Shown here: positions 7,685 to 14,589 of the stretch, piece by piece | Position numbering within the stretch: position 1 is the first letter of the stretch | How the letters are laid out: every line of letters starts with the position of its first letter | Source of the DNA: Amycolatopsis sp. MtRt-6 | GTDB taxonomy: Bacteria > Actinomycetota > Actinomycetes > Mycobacteriales > Pseudonocardiaceae | NCBI RefSeq assembly: GCF_017308975.1 | Contig: NZ_JADWPD010000037.1 | Span: 50,047-114,046, forward strand | DNA length: 64,000 nucleotides | Direction of reading: 5' to 3' | The notes under the pieces: generated by a model | Seen by the model: only the letters and a program-made list of their open reading frames with translations | Database searches by the model: none | What the model was told of the DNA's origin: nothing | Translations under genes and position numbers: made by a program

Positions 7685-9583
7685 ATGCCGCACCCCCTGT
7701 CCGCGCTGACGGCCGACGAGATCCGGGCCACGCGGAAGATCCTCGACGAGGCCGGCCTCACCTGCGAACACACCCGGTTCTCCTACGTCATGCTCCGCGA
7801 ACCGCACAAGGAGGACGTCCTCGCCTGGGACGGCACGAGCGCGTTGCCGCGTGAGGTCTCCGTGCTGCTGACCGAGCTGGACCCGCTGTCGCTGAGCAGC
7901 GCCGTCGTCGACCTCGAGGCAGGGCAGGTCGTTTCGCGCACGGAACTCGACCCGGCGGCGGCCGGGTTCGGTCCGTGCCTGGACGAGGACTACGACCTGG
8001 TGGACGAGATCGTGAAGGCCGACCAGCGCTGGCTCGACGCGGTCGCCAAACGCGGGATCACCGACGTCGGGAAGGTCCGGGCGGTGCCGTTGTCGGCCGG
8101 CGTCTTCGGGTACGACGACGAGGTCGGCACCCGCGTGTACCGGGTCCTGTCGTTCCACCAGGAGCACCCGGGCGAGCCGCCGTGGGCCCATCCGGTGGGC
8201 GGTGTCATCGCCCACGTCGACGTCGGCAACCGCAAGGTGCTGCGCGTGGTCGAGACCCACGTCGAGCACGTGCCGCAGGAGTCCGGTGACTACCTGCACG
8301 ACGCCGTCCGCGGCCCGCGGCGCACCGACCTCAAGCCGATCGAGATCACCCAGCCCGAAGGCGTGTCCTTCACCTTCGAAGACGGTGTGCTCAGCTGGCA
8401 GAACTGGCGGATCCGCGTCGGCTTCAACGGCCGCGAAGGCCTGACCCTGCACCAGATCTCCTACGGCGGCCGGCCGATCGTCTACCGGGCCTCGGTCGCC
8501 GAAATGGTGGTCAACTACGGTGATCCCGGGCCGACGCACGGCTGGCAGAACTACTTCGACCTCGGCGAGTACCAGTTCGGGCGGCTGGCGAACTCGCTGG
8601 AACTGGGCTGCGACTGTCTCGGCGAGATCACCTACGCCGACGCCGTGGTGGTCGACGACCACTGCGAGCCGAAGACCATCCGCAACGCGATCTGCATCCA
8701 CGAAGAGGACTTCGGCGTGCTGTGGAAGCACAACGACATCTTCACCGGCACCTCGGAAACCCGGCGGCAGCGTCGCCTGGTCGTGTCGTTCTTCGGCACC
8801 GTCGGCAACTACGACTACGGCTTCTACTGGTACTTCACCCTCGACGGCACGATCGAGCTGGAGGTCAAGGCCACCGGCATCCCGTTCCCCTCCGGCTACG
8901 ACGGCGAGGACCCGTACTTCGCCGAGCTGGCCCCCGGCCTTGGCGCGCCGGTGCACCAGCACCTGTTCTCCGTCCGGCTGGACCTCACCGTGGACGGCGT
9001 GCGCAACCACGTCGACGAGCTGGAAGTGGCGCCGGTCCCGATGGGCGAGGGCAATCCGTGGGGCAACGCGATCGGCCGCAAGCGCACACGGTTGCGCACC
9101 GAAGCCGAGGCCCAGCGGGTCGCGGCCAACCACCTCGGCCGGGTCTGGGAAGTGTCGAGCGCCGAGCACACCAACCGGCTGGGCCGGCCGACGGCGTATG
9201 TCCTGCACCCGCAGGGGCAGCCGGCCCTCCTCGCGGATCCCGGCGCGCCCATCTCCCGGCGGGCGGCCTTTGCCCGCAAGCACCTGTGGGTGACGCAGTA
9301 CGACCGGGACGAGCTGTGGCCGTCGGGCTACACGGTCAACCAGAACCCGGGTGGCGACGGCCTGCCCGCCTACGTGGCGAACAACCGGCCGGTCGACGGC
9401 GAGGACGTCGTGCTGTGGCACACGCTCGGGCTGACGCACTACGTCCGGCCCGAGGACTGGCCGATCATGCCGGTCGACCACGCCGGGTTCAAGCTCAAGC
9501 CGGACGGCTTCTTCGACCGCAACCCGACCCTCGACGTGCCCGACCTGAGCAAGCGGCACACCGGGTGCGAGTGCCATGAGTGA
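7685..9583 (+). CDS. Copper-containing primary amine oxidase (TPQ-dependent)
   Basis: A 632-residue quinoprotein amine oxidase of usual bacterial length. Tyr376 in VGNYDYGFYW is the residue expected to self-process to topaquinone; Asp292 (NYFDLGEYQFG) is the likely catalytic base; His424 and His426 (PVHQHLFS) and His599 (PVDHAGF) fit the copper ligands. It turns primary amines such as phenylethylamine, tyramine or tryptamine into aldehydes with peroxide and ammonia. No signal peptide is seen, so it is cytoplasmic, as in Arthrobacter. The ATG follows GGGAGA. The last eight bases overlap the next gene. Two amine oxidases of different chemistry in one operon is unusual. Confidence 0.93.
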   Translation: MPHPLSALTADEIRATRKILDEAGLTCEHTRFSYVMLREPHKEDVLAWDGTSALPREVSVLLTELDPLSLSSAVVDLEAGQVVSRTELDPAAAGFGPCLDEDYDLVDEIVKADQRWLDAVAKRGITDVGKVRAVPLSAGVFGYDDEVGTRVYRVLSFHQEHPGEPPWAHPVGGVIAHVDVGNRKVLRVVETHVEHVPQESGDYLHDAVRGPRRTDLKPIEITQPEGVSFTFEDGVLSWQNWRIRVGFNGREGLTLHQISYGGRPIVYRASVAEMVVNYGDPGPTHGWQNYFDLGEYQFGRLANSLELGCDCLGEITYADAVVVDDHCEPKTIRNAICIHEEDFGVLWKHNDIFTGTSETRRQRRLVVSFFGTVGNYDYGFYWYFTLDGTIELEVKATGIPFPSGYDGEDPYFAELAPGLGAPVHQHLFSVRLDLTVDGVRNHVDELEVAPVPMGEGNPWGNAIGRKRTRLRTEAEAQRVAANHLGRVWEVSSAEHTNRLGRPTAYVLHPQGQPALLADPGAPISRRAAFARKHLWVTQYDRDELWPSGYTVNQNPGGDGLPAYVANNRPVDGEDVVLWHTLGLTHYVRPEDWPIMPVDHAGFKLKPDGFFDRNPTLDVPDLSKRHTGCECHE

Positions 9584-9920
9584 CCGGGCGCTGCGGGCCT
9601 GGCTGGCCGCGGTGGCGCTGCTGGGCGCCGTCGCGCACGCCGGTGCCGTGCCGGCCGATCCCGGCCTCGCCGTGGTGTTCGCGGTGATGGCCGTGGCGTG
9701 CGTGCCGTGCGCCGTGCGCGTCTGGCGCCACGACAGCACCCGGGCGCTGGTCATGCTGGGCGCCACCGCCGCGGCGATGGTCCTGGTCCACCTCGCGCTG
9801 ATGGCGCGGGCCCACGGCGGCCACGGCTCGCTCGCCGTGCTCACCGTCGTCGAAATCCTTGTCGTGGCGGGCGTCTGGTACGCGCTGCGGCACCGTGCAC
9901 CGGAACAGGAGCAGTCATGA
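9576..9920 (+). CDS. Small membrane protein between amine oxidase and aldehyde dehydrogenase
   Basis: A 114-residue protein with four predicted membrane helices (LAAVALLGAVAHAGA, LAVVFAVMAVACVPC, ALVMLGATAAAMVLVHLALM, LAVLTVVEILVVAGVWYAL). It overlaps the copper amine oxidase by eight bases and the aldehyde dehydrogenase by four (ATGA), so it is surely translated as part of the operon. The His-rich patch HLALMARAHGGHGS may suggest a metal role, possibly copper supply to the oxidase, but that is only a guess. I do not recognise the family. Confidence 0.75.
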   Translation: MSDRALRAWLAAVALLGAVAHAGAVPADPGLAVVFAVMAVACVPCAVRVWRHDSTRALVMLGATAAAMVLVHLALMARAHGGHGSLAVLTVVEILVVAGVWYALRHRAPEQEQS

Positions 9921-11359
9921 CCGCCTTCACCACCGACCTGTACCTCGACGGGGCCTGGGTGCGCGGGGGAGCGGGAACCTTCACCACGCTCAACCCCGCC
10001 ACGGGCGAGCCGCTCACCGAGGTCGCTTCGGCCGGGCGGGCCGACGTCGACCGGGCGGTCGCGGCGGCCACGCGTGCCCTGCGCGGGGACTGGGCGGAGA
10101 CACCGCCGTCGGCGAAGGGCGCCCTGATCCACCGGCTCGCCGGCCTCGTGGAGCGGGACGCCGACCGGCTTGCGTGGCTCGAGTCGAGCGAGATGGGCGC
10201 GCCCGCCGGGATCGCGCAGGGCCTGTTCGTGCCCAACCTGGCCGCCTCGCTGCGGTACTACGCGGGCTGGGCGGACAAGATCAACGGCGAGCAGCTGAGC
10301 ACCGACGGCTACTTCGGCGCGGCGACGCACTCCTACACCCGCCGTGAGCCCGTCGGCGTGATCGCCGCGATCGTGCCGTGGAACTCGCCGCTGATGATCC
10401 TCGGCTGGAAGCTCGCCCCGGCACTGGCGGCCGGGAACACGGTCATCGTCAAGCCCGCCGAGGACGCCTCGCTGGCGATCCTGCACCTGGCGACGCTGGT
10501 GGCGGAAGCCGGTTTCCCGCCGGGCGTCGTGCAGGTGCTGCCGGGCATCGGAAGCGTGACCGGAGAGGCTCTCGCGGTCCACCCCGGCGTGCACAAGGTC
10601 AGCTTCACCGGTTCCCCCGAGACCGGCAGGCGGATCCTGCGCAACTCCGCGGACACCTTCAAGCGCACCACCCTCGAACTGGGCGGGAAGTCCCCGCAGA
10701 TCGTGTTCGAGGACGCCGACCTCGCCGCGGCGGTCCAGGGCGTGGCCATGGGCATCTTCACCAACCAGGGCCAGGTCTGCGCCGCAGGCAGCCGGATCTT
10801 CGTCCAGCGCACGGTGCTGGACACGGTCCTCGACGGGCTCGCCGACGCCGCCGTAGCGCAGGTGCTGGGCGACCCGTTCGACCCGGACACGACGATGGGG
10901 CCGCTCATCAACGCCCGGCAACGCGAACGCGTTCTCGGCTACATCCACCAAGGACAGGAGGAGGGCGCCAAGCTCGTCGCGGGCGGCGGAAAGCCGGACG
11001 GGCCGGGCTTCTTTGTGCGGCCGACCGTCTTCGCCGGCACCAACGACCTCACCATCGCCCGCGAGGAGATCTTCGGGCCGGTGGGCACGGTGATCCCGTT
11101 CGACGACGACGCCGAGGCGATCGCGCTGGCCAACGACAGCGACTACGGGCTGGCCGCCACCGTGTGGACCCGCGACGTCGGCCGGGCCCACGGCGTCTCC
11201 GCGGCACTGCAGGCGGGCGCGGTCGGCGTGAACGGCTGGTCGCCGTTGGCGCCGCAGCTGCCGTGGGGCGGGCTCAAGGCCAGCGGCGTCGGCCGTGAGC
11301 TGGGCTACGAAGGGATTCTCGCCGACACCGAGGCCAAGACCGTCACGATCGTCCTGTGA
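9917..11359 (+). CDS. Aldehyde dehydrogenase (NAD-dependent)
   Basis: A 480-residue aldehyde dehydrogenase. Visible are the general base Glu in LELGGKSPQIV, the catalytic Cys in NQGQVCAAGSR, VPWNSPLM, and EEIFGPVGTVIPF. It oxidises the aldehyde released by the two amine oxidases to the carboxylic acid, which for tryptamine would be indole-3-acetate, the substrate of the neighbouring iac genes. The start ATG overlaps the upstream stop. Phenylacetaldehyde or 4-hydroxyphenylacetaldehyde are other possible substrates; the iac genes make an indole aldehyde the best guess. Confidence 0.93.
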   Translation: MTAFTTDLYLDGAWVRGGAGTFTTLNPATGEPLTEVASAGRADVDRAVAAATRALRGDWAETPPSAKGALIHRLAGLVERDADRLAWLESSEMGAPAGIAQGLFVPNLAASLRYYAGWADKINGEQLSTDGYFGAATHSYTRREPVGVIAAIVPWNSPLMILGWKLAPALAAGNTVIVKPAEDASLAILHLATLVAEAGFPPGVVQVLPGIGSVTGEALAVHPGVHKVSFTGSPETGRRILRNSADTFKRTTLELGGKSPQIVFEDADLAAAVQGVAMGIFTNQGQVCAAGSRIFVQRTVLDTVLDGLADAAVAQVLGDPFDPDTTMGPLINARQRERVLGYIHQGQEEGAKLVAGGGKPDGPGFFVRPTVFAGTNDLTIAREEIFGPVGTVIPFDDDAEAIALANDSDYGLAATVWTRDVGRAHGVSAALQAGAVGVNGWSPLAPQLPWGGLKASGVGRELGYEGILADTEAKTVTIVL

Positions 11360-11367
11360 GGAGCGCC

Positions 11368-11916
11368 ATGACACTCGAAGAACTCACCCGCCGCGTCGAG
11401 GTACTGGAGGCCGAAGCCGAGATCCGCCGGGTCCAGGCCCGGTACATGTTCCTGTGCGACACGCCGAACCCCGAGTACGGCGTACCCGACGACGCGAAGC
11501 GGATCGAGCTGATCCTCGAGCTCTACACCGAAGACGCGGTCTGGGAGGGCGTCGGGGAGTACTACGACAACCAGTTCGGCCGCGCGGCGGGGAAGCAGGC
11601 GATCCGCGAGCACTTCCAGCGGTTCTGGGGCGAGAAGCAGGAACCGGCGCTGCTGCTCAACGCCCACTACCTGACGTCCGAGCAGATCCACGTCGACGGC
11701 GGCACCGCGACCGGCCAGTGGATCCACATGCAGCCGTGGCTGTTCTCCGACGGCAGGTCGCTGCTGCGCTCCAGCCGGCTGAACAACGCCTTTCGCAGGG
11801 AGCCTGACGGCCGCTGGAAGATCACCCGCACCCGGACGGAGAACGTCTTCGTCGCGCCGCTGCCGGACCACTTCGCCAGCGACTACCCGGCGGCGTCGGT
11901 GCTGCTCCGGCCATGA
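11368..11916 (+). CDS. SnoaL/NTF2-like fold protein
   Basis: A 182-residue protein with the layout of SnoaL/ring-hydroxylating-beta-type NTF2 folds: an N-terminal helix (LEELTRRVEVLEAEAEIRR), VQARYMFLCD, LYTEDAVWEGVGEYY, and a beta half ending in RSSRLNNAFRREPDGRWKITR. These act as lyases or isomerases or as small structural subunits. It stands between the aldehyde dehydrogenase and the FixJ regulator, overlapping the latter by four bases. A small protein of unknown role, IacI, occurs in known iac clusters; this is one of two candidates here (the other is the 82-residue gene beside iacG). AGGAG precedes the ATG. Confidence 0.72.
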   Translation: MTLEELTRRVEVLEAEAEIRRVQARYMFLCDTPNPEYGVPDDAKRIELILELYTEDAVWEGVGEYYDNQFGRAAGKQAIREHFQRFWGEKQEPALLLNAHYLTSEQIHVDGGTATGQWIHMQPWLFSDGRSLLRSSRLNNAFRREPDGRWKITRTRTENVFVAPLPDHFASDYPAASVLLRP

Positions 11917-12527
11917 CGGGCGAGGTGGTCGTCCACATCGTCGACGACGACGAGGACCTGCGGCAGTCGCTGGCGTTCCTGCTGGGCAGCGTCGGCATCC
12001 AGGCGCTGACGTACCCGGACGCTCCCGCCTTTCTCGCGGAGTTCGACCCGGCCGAGCCCGCGGTCGTCATCGTGGACGTCCGGATGCCCGGGATGAGCGG
12101 GTTCGGGCTGCAGGAGGAGCTGACCGGCCGCGGCTACCCCGCGCCGGTCGTCTTCTGCTCCGCGCACGGCGACATCCCGATGTCGGTGCGGGCACTGACC
12201 CGCGGCGCGGTGAACTTCCTGGAGAAGCCGTACGAGCCGCAGAAGATCCTCGAAGTCGTGCAACAGCAGCAGATCGAGGCAGGTCGCCGGTTCGCCGCGC
12301 ACGCCGCACGCCAGGAGGTCGTGCGGCGGCTCGACGGGCTCACGCAGCGCGAGCGCGAGGTGCTGCGGTTCGTCCTCGACGGGGCACCCAGCCAGGTGGT
12401 CGCCCACCGGCTGGGCACGAGCGTGAAGACGATCGACGTCCACCGGGCGCGGATCAAGGCCAAGACGGGGTCCGAAAGCCTGGGCTCCCTGGTGCGCGAC
12501 ATCCTGGCCCACCGCGTCGAGGTCTAG
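11913..12527 (+). CDS. FixJ-family response regulator, probable iac regulator
   Basis: A 204-residue regulator with a FixJ-type receiver (IVDDDEDLRQSL, phospho-acceptor Asp in VVIVDVRMPGMSG, Lys in NFLEKPYEP) and a C-terminal LuxR HTH (LTQREREVLRFVLDGAPSQVVAHRLGTS is the HTH stretch, about residues 140-167, with the fused recognition helix after it). It ends the amine oxidase operon. The only unpaired kinase nearby is the PAS sensor kinase beside iacA, so the two probably form one FixL/FixJ-like system split across the island. A two-component regulator rather than a MarR repressor has been reported for the iac genes of Paraburkholderia phytofirmans, which supports this. Confidence 0.87.
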   Translation: MTGEVVVHIVDDDEDLRQSLAFLLGSVGIQALTYPDAPAFLAEFDPAEPAVVIVDVRMPGMSGFGLQEELTGRGYPAPVVFCSAHGDIPMSVRALTRGAVNFLEKPYEPQKILEVVQQQQIEAGRRFAAHAARQEVVRRLDGLTQREREVLRFVLDGAPSQVVAHRLGTSVKTIDVHRARIKAKTGSESLGSLVRDILAHRVEV

Positions 12528-12532
12528 CGATT

Positions 12533-12587
12533 GCACCCCAATGTGGCGTTCGGTGCGTCAGACGCAACCAACGCCACATTGGGGTGC
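12533..12587. repeat. Long hairpin (18-bp perfect arms) between convergent genes; terminator or repeat element
   Basis: Arms GCACCCCAATGTGGCGTT (12533-12550) and AACGCCACATTGGGGTGC (12570-12587) pair perfectly. The 19-base interior pairs further, GCGTC with GACGC around a single A (12555-12565), so almost the whole element folds back. It starts five bases after the FixJ stop and should act as a bidirectional terminator. The amidase stop codon (12558-12560) lies at the apex, so its last residues are encoded by one arm. Sequence of this type is, as I recall, recurrent between convergent Amycolatopsis genes; that needs a genome search. Confidence 0.8.
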
Positions 12588-13754
12588 TTGCAGTGCGCTT
12601 TCCACCCAGCACCCGGTGGCGAGCAACGCGGTTTCCCCACCGCGGCGGCCGACGAGCTGCACGCCCAGCGGCAGACCCTCCGAAGTGGACAGACCGGGCA
12701 CGGTGACCACCGGCAGGCCCAGCGCCTGCCACGGGCGGCTGAGCACCGGGTCGCCGGTCGCGTGGCGGCCGGCCGGTGGCGGGCCCAGTGCCGCCGGGCC
12801 CAGGATCGCGTCGTACGGCTCCAGCAGCGGGGCGATCCGGTCCCGAGCGTCCCGGATTGCCCGCAGCGCCGCAGCATAGGAGGCCTCGGGCGTTTCGAGC
12901 CCGGCCCGCAGCAGGGTGGCGAGGGGGACGCTCAGCCGGGCGATCTGCGCCAGCTCCGCCGCCCGCTCCCGCGCCGCCTCGTACGCCATCACCACCGGGT
13001 GCGCGGCCGTCAACTCGGCCACCGAAGCCGGGAACTCGTCGATCGCCGCGCCGGCCGCGGCCAGCCGGGCGGCCGCGAAGCCGATGGCCGCGGCCATCGA
13101 TGGCTCGACGGGCGGGCGCCACCGCAGCAGCCGCGGCGGGCGAGCCGCGGCCGTGGCCGGCGAGCCGGTGAGCAGGGAAAAGGCCAGGGCCAGGTCGGAC
13201 ACACCGGCGGCGAACACCCCGTGGCTGTCGAGGCTCGGGCTGAGCCCGGTGACGCCGTCCATCGGGAACCGGCCGTGGCTCATGACCAGCGACGCCACCC
13301 CGCAGTACGACGCGGGCCGCGTGACCGAACCCGCGGTCTGGGAGCCGAGCGCCAAGGGCACCTGGCCCGCGGCGACCGCGGCCGCCGAGCCGCTCGACGA
13401 GCCGCCGGGCGTGTGTCCCGGGGCGCTCGGGTTGTCGGTGGGGCCGGGGGAGAAGTAGGCGAACTCGGTCGTGACGGTCTTGCCGACCGGGACGGCCCCC
13501 GCCGCGCGCCAGGCCGTGACGATCGCGGCGTCGGAGAGCGCGGGCGCGGCGTCCGCGCGCAACGGCGAACCGCAGCGCGTCGGGAAGCCGGCCACGTCGA
13601 TGATGTCCTTGACGCCCAGGGGAATCCGGCCGGACGAGGGGAAGTCCAGGGCGACCCACGCCCGCAGCCGCGACTCGGTCTCGGCGATCCGGGCCCGCGA
13701 CCGGGCCAACGGGGTCGCGTCCCGCAGGGACCAGGACGCGCGCAAGCCGGTCAA
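12558..13754 (-). CDS. iacH: Amidase, IacH-like
   Basis: A 398-residue amidase-signature protein: Lys in LGVKDIIDVAG, cis-Ser in TPGGSSSGSAAAVAAG and the nucleophile Ser in SQTAGSVTRPA form the Ser-cisSer-Lys triad. In iac clusters IacH is an amidase-family protein assigned to a late hydrolysis step towards catechol. The start is TTG, with GGAGG six bases upstream, and it overlaps the stop of the 82-residue gene in a TTGA. The C-terminal tail is odd: the frame runs into the intergenic hairpin and the last dozen residues (ending CGVGCV) come from one arm, suggesting loss of an older stop. iacH is one leftward unit with the small gene and iacG. Confidence 0.82.
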   Translation of the reverse strand: MTGLRASWSLRDATPLARSRARIAETESRLRAWVALDFPSSGRIPLGVKDIIDVAGFPTRCGSPLRADAAPALSDAAIVTAWRAAGAVPVGKTVTTEFAYFSPGPTDNPSAPGHTPGGSSSGSAAAVAAGQVPLALGSQTAGSVTRPASYCGVASLVMSHGRFPMDGVTGLSPSLDSHGVFAAGVSDLALAFSLLTGSPATAAARPPRLLRWRPPVEPSMAAAIGFAAARLAAAGAAIDEFPASVAELTAAHPVVMAYEAARERAAELAQIARLSVPLATLLRAGLETPEASYAAALRAIRDARDRIAPLLEPYDAILGPAALGPPPAGRHATGDPVLSRPWQALGLPVVTVPGLSTSEGLPLGVQLVGRRGGETALLATGCWVESALQAPQCGVGCV

Positions 13755-13999
13755 GCTTCCTCCCACGCGGCGTCGGCGACCCAGTAGTCCATCCCGCTCT
13801 CGCTGACGCCGTGCCGCCACTCCGACGTCCGTTTCAGCAGGGGTTCGACCCTCGCGGTGACGGCGTCCGCGGCGGCCGGCCCGTCGCCGGGGACCTGCCA
13901 GTGGACCCAGTTCAGCTCCCGGCCCTCGGCGTCGTGGACGAACAGGTCCACGTGCCGCCAGCCGTAGCCGTGGGTGTCGTTGTAGCAGGTCAGCGTCAT
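13751..13999 (-). CDS. 82-residue conserved protein between iacG and iacH
   Basis: A short soluble protein, Trp- and His-rich (YGWRHVDLFVHDAEGRELNW, VHWQVPGDG, SESGMDYWVADAAWEE). It overlaps iacG by an ATGA and iacH by a TTGA, so its synthesis is coupled to both. The size and place agree with the unassigned small gene iacI of known iac clusters, but I cannot confirm homology, and the SnoaL-like protein is another candidate. A ferredoxin-fold (Dabb-like) or lid/chaperone role is possible. Reality of the gene is well supported by the two overlaps; function is unknown. Confidence 0.72.
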   Translation of the reverse strand: MTLTCYNDTHGYGWRHVDLFVHDAEGRELNWVHWQVPGDGPAAADAVTARVEPLLKRTSEWRHGVSESGMDYWVADAAWEEA

Positions 14000-14511
14000 G
14001 CGGTGCACGGTTCCTCCCGGCTCAGGCTGTGGAACCGGCGCTGGAAGTAGACGAGCGCCCCGTGCTCGGCACTGCTGGCCACCGCCTCCACCTCGACGAA
14101 CAGCACCGAATGGGACCCCAGCTCCTGGTCGGCCACGATCCGGCCGACCACCGACGCGGGGGCGCCGAGCAGCAGCGGGACGCCGTGGGTCTCGGTGTCC
14201 CACGGGCCGCCGGCGAACCGCTCCTCGGTGGGCACCCGCGTCGCGCCGGCGAAGTGGCGGGCCAGCTCCTCGTGGCCCGCGCCGAGGACGTTGACCGCGA
14301 TCCGGCCGTTCCCGGCGAGCACCGCGTGCGAGCGGCTCGACCGGCTGACGCAGACCAGCATGGTCGGCGGCGAGTCCGTCACCGAACACGCGGCGCTGAC
14401 GGTCATCCCGGCCTTGCCGTACGGCCCGTCGGTGGTGATCACGTTGACCGCGGCGGACAGGTTGGCCATCGCGGCGCGGAAGTCCCGCTGCGTCCGGGTC
14501 AGTTCGGTCAC
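13996..14511 (-). CDS. iacG: Flavin reductase, IacG
   Basis: A 171-residue flavin:NAD(P)H reductase of the HpaC/split-barrel type (DFRAAMANLSAAVNVITT, AGMTVSAACSVTDSPPTMLVCVS, GRIAVNVLGAGHEELARHFAG). It supplies reduced flavin to the two-component monooxygenase IacA. The GTG start follows GGAGGA closely; an upstream ATG in frame would add an unconserved tail. It leads the leftward unit iacG, small gene, iacH. A dyad resembling one upstream of iacA lies 80 bases ahead of its start, suggesting shared control. Confidence 0.87.
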   Translation of the reverse strand: MTELTRTQRDFRAAMANLSAAVNVITTDGPYGKAGMTVSAACSVTDSPPTMLVCVSRSSRSHAVLAGNGRIAVNVLGAGHEELARHFAGATRVPTEERFAGGPWDTETHGVPLLLGAPASVVGRIVADQELGSHSVLFVEVEAVASSAEHGALVYFQRRFHSLSREEPCTA

Positions 14512-14589
14512 GATTCCTCCCGTTGCTGGACAGGGTTCGACCGTAACCGCGCACACACCAGGCCGATATTGAGAGTTCTCCCGCCGGAG

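Noticed and set aside
5816..11374. A leftward open frame of about 1850 codons across the amine oxidase operon
   Set aside because: It is antisense to five well-supported genes, is rich in Arg, Gly, Glu and His without domains, and follows from the GC-rich third codon positions of the real genes.
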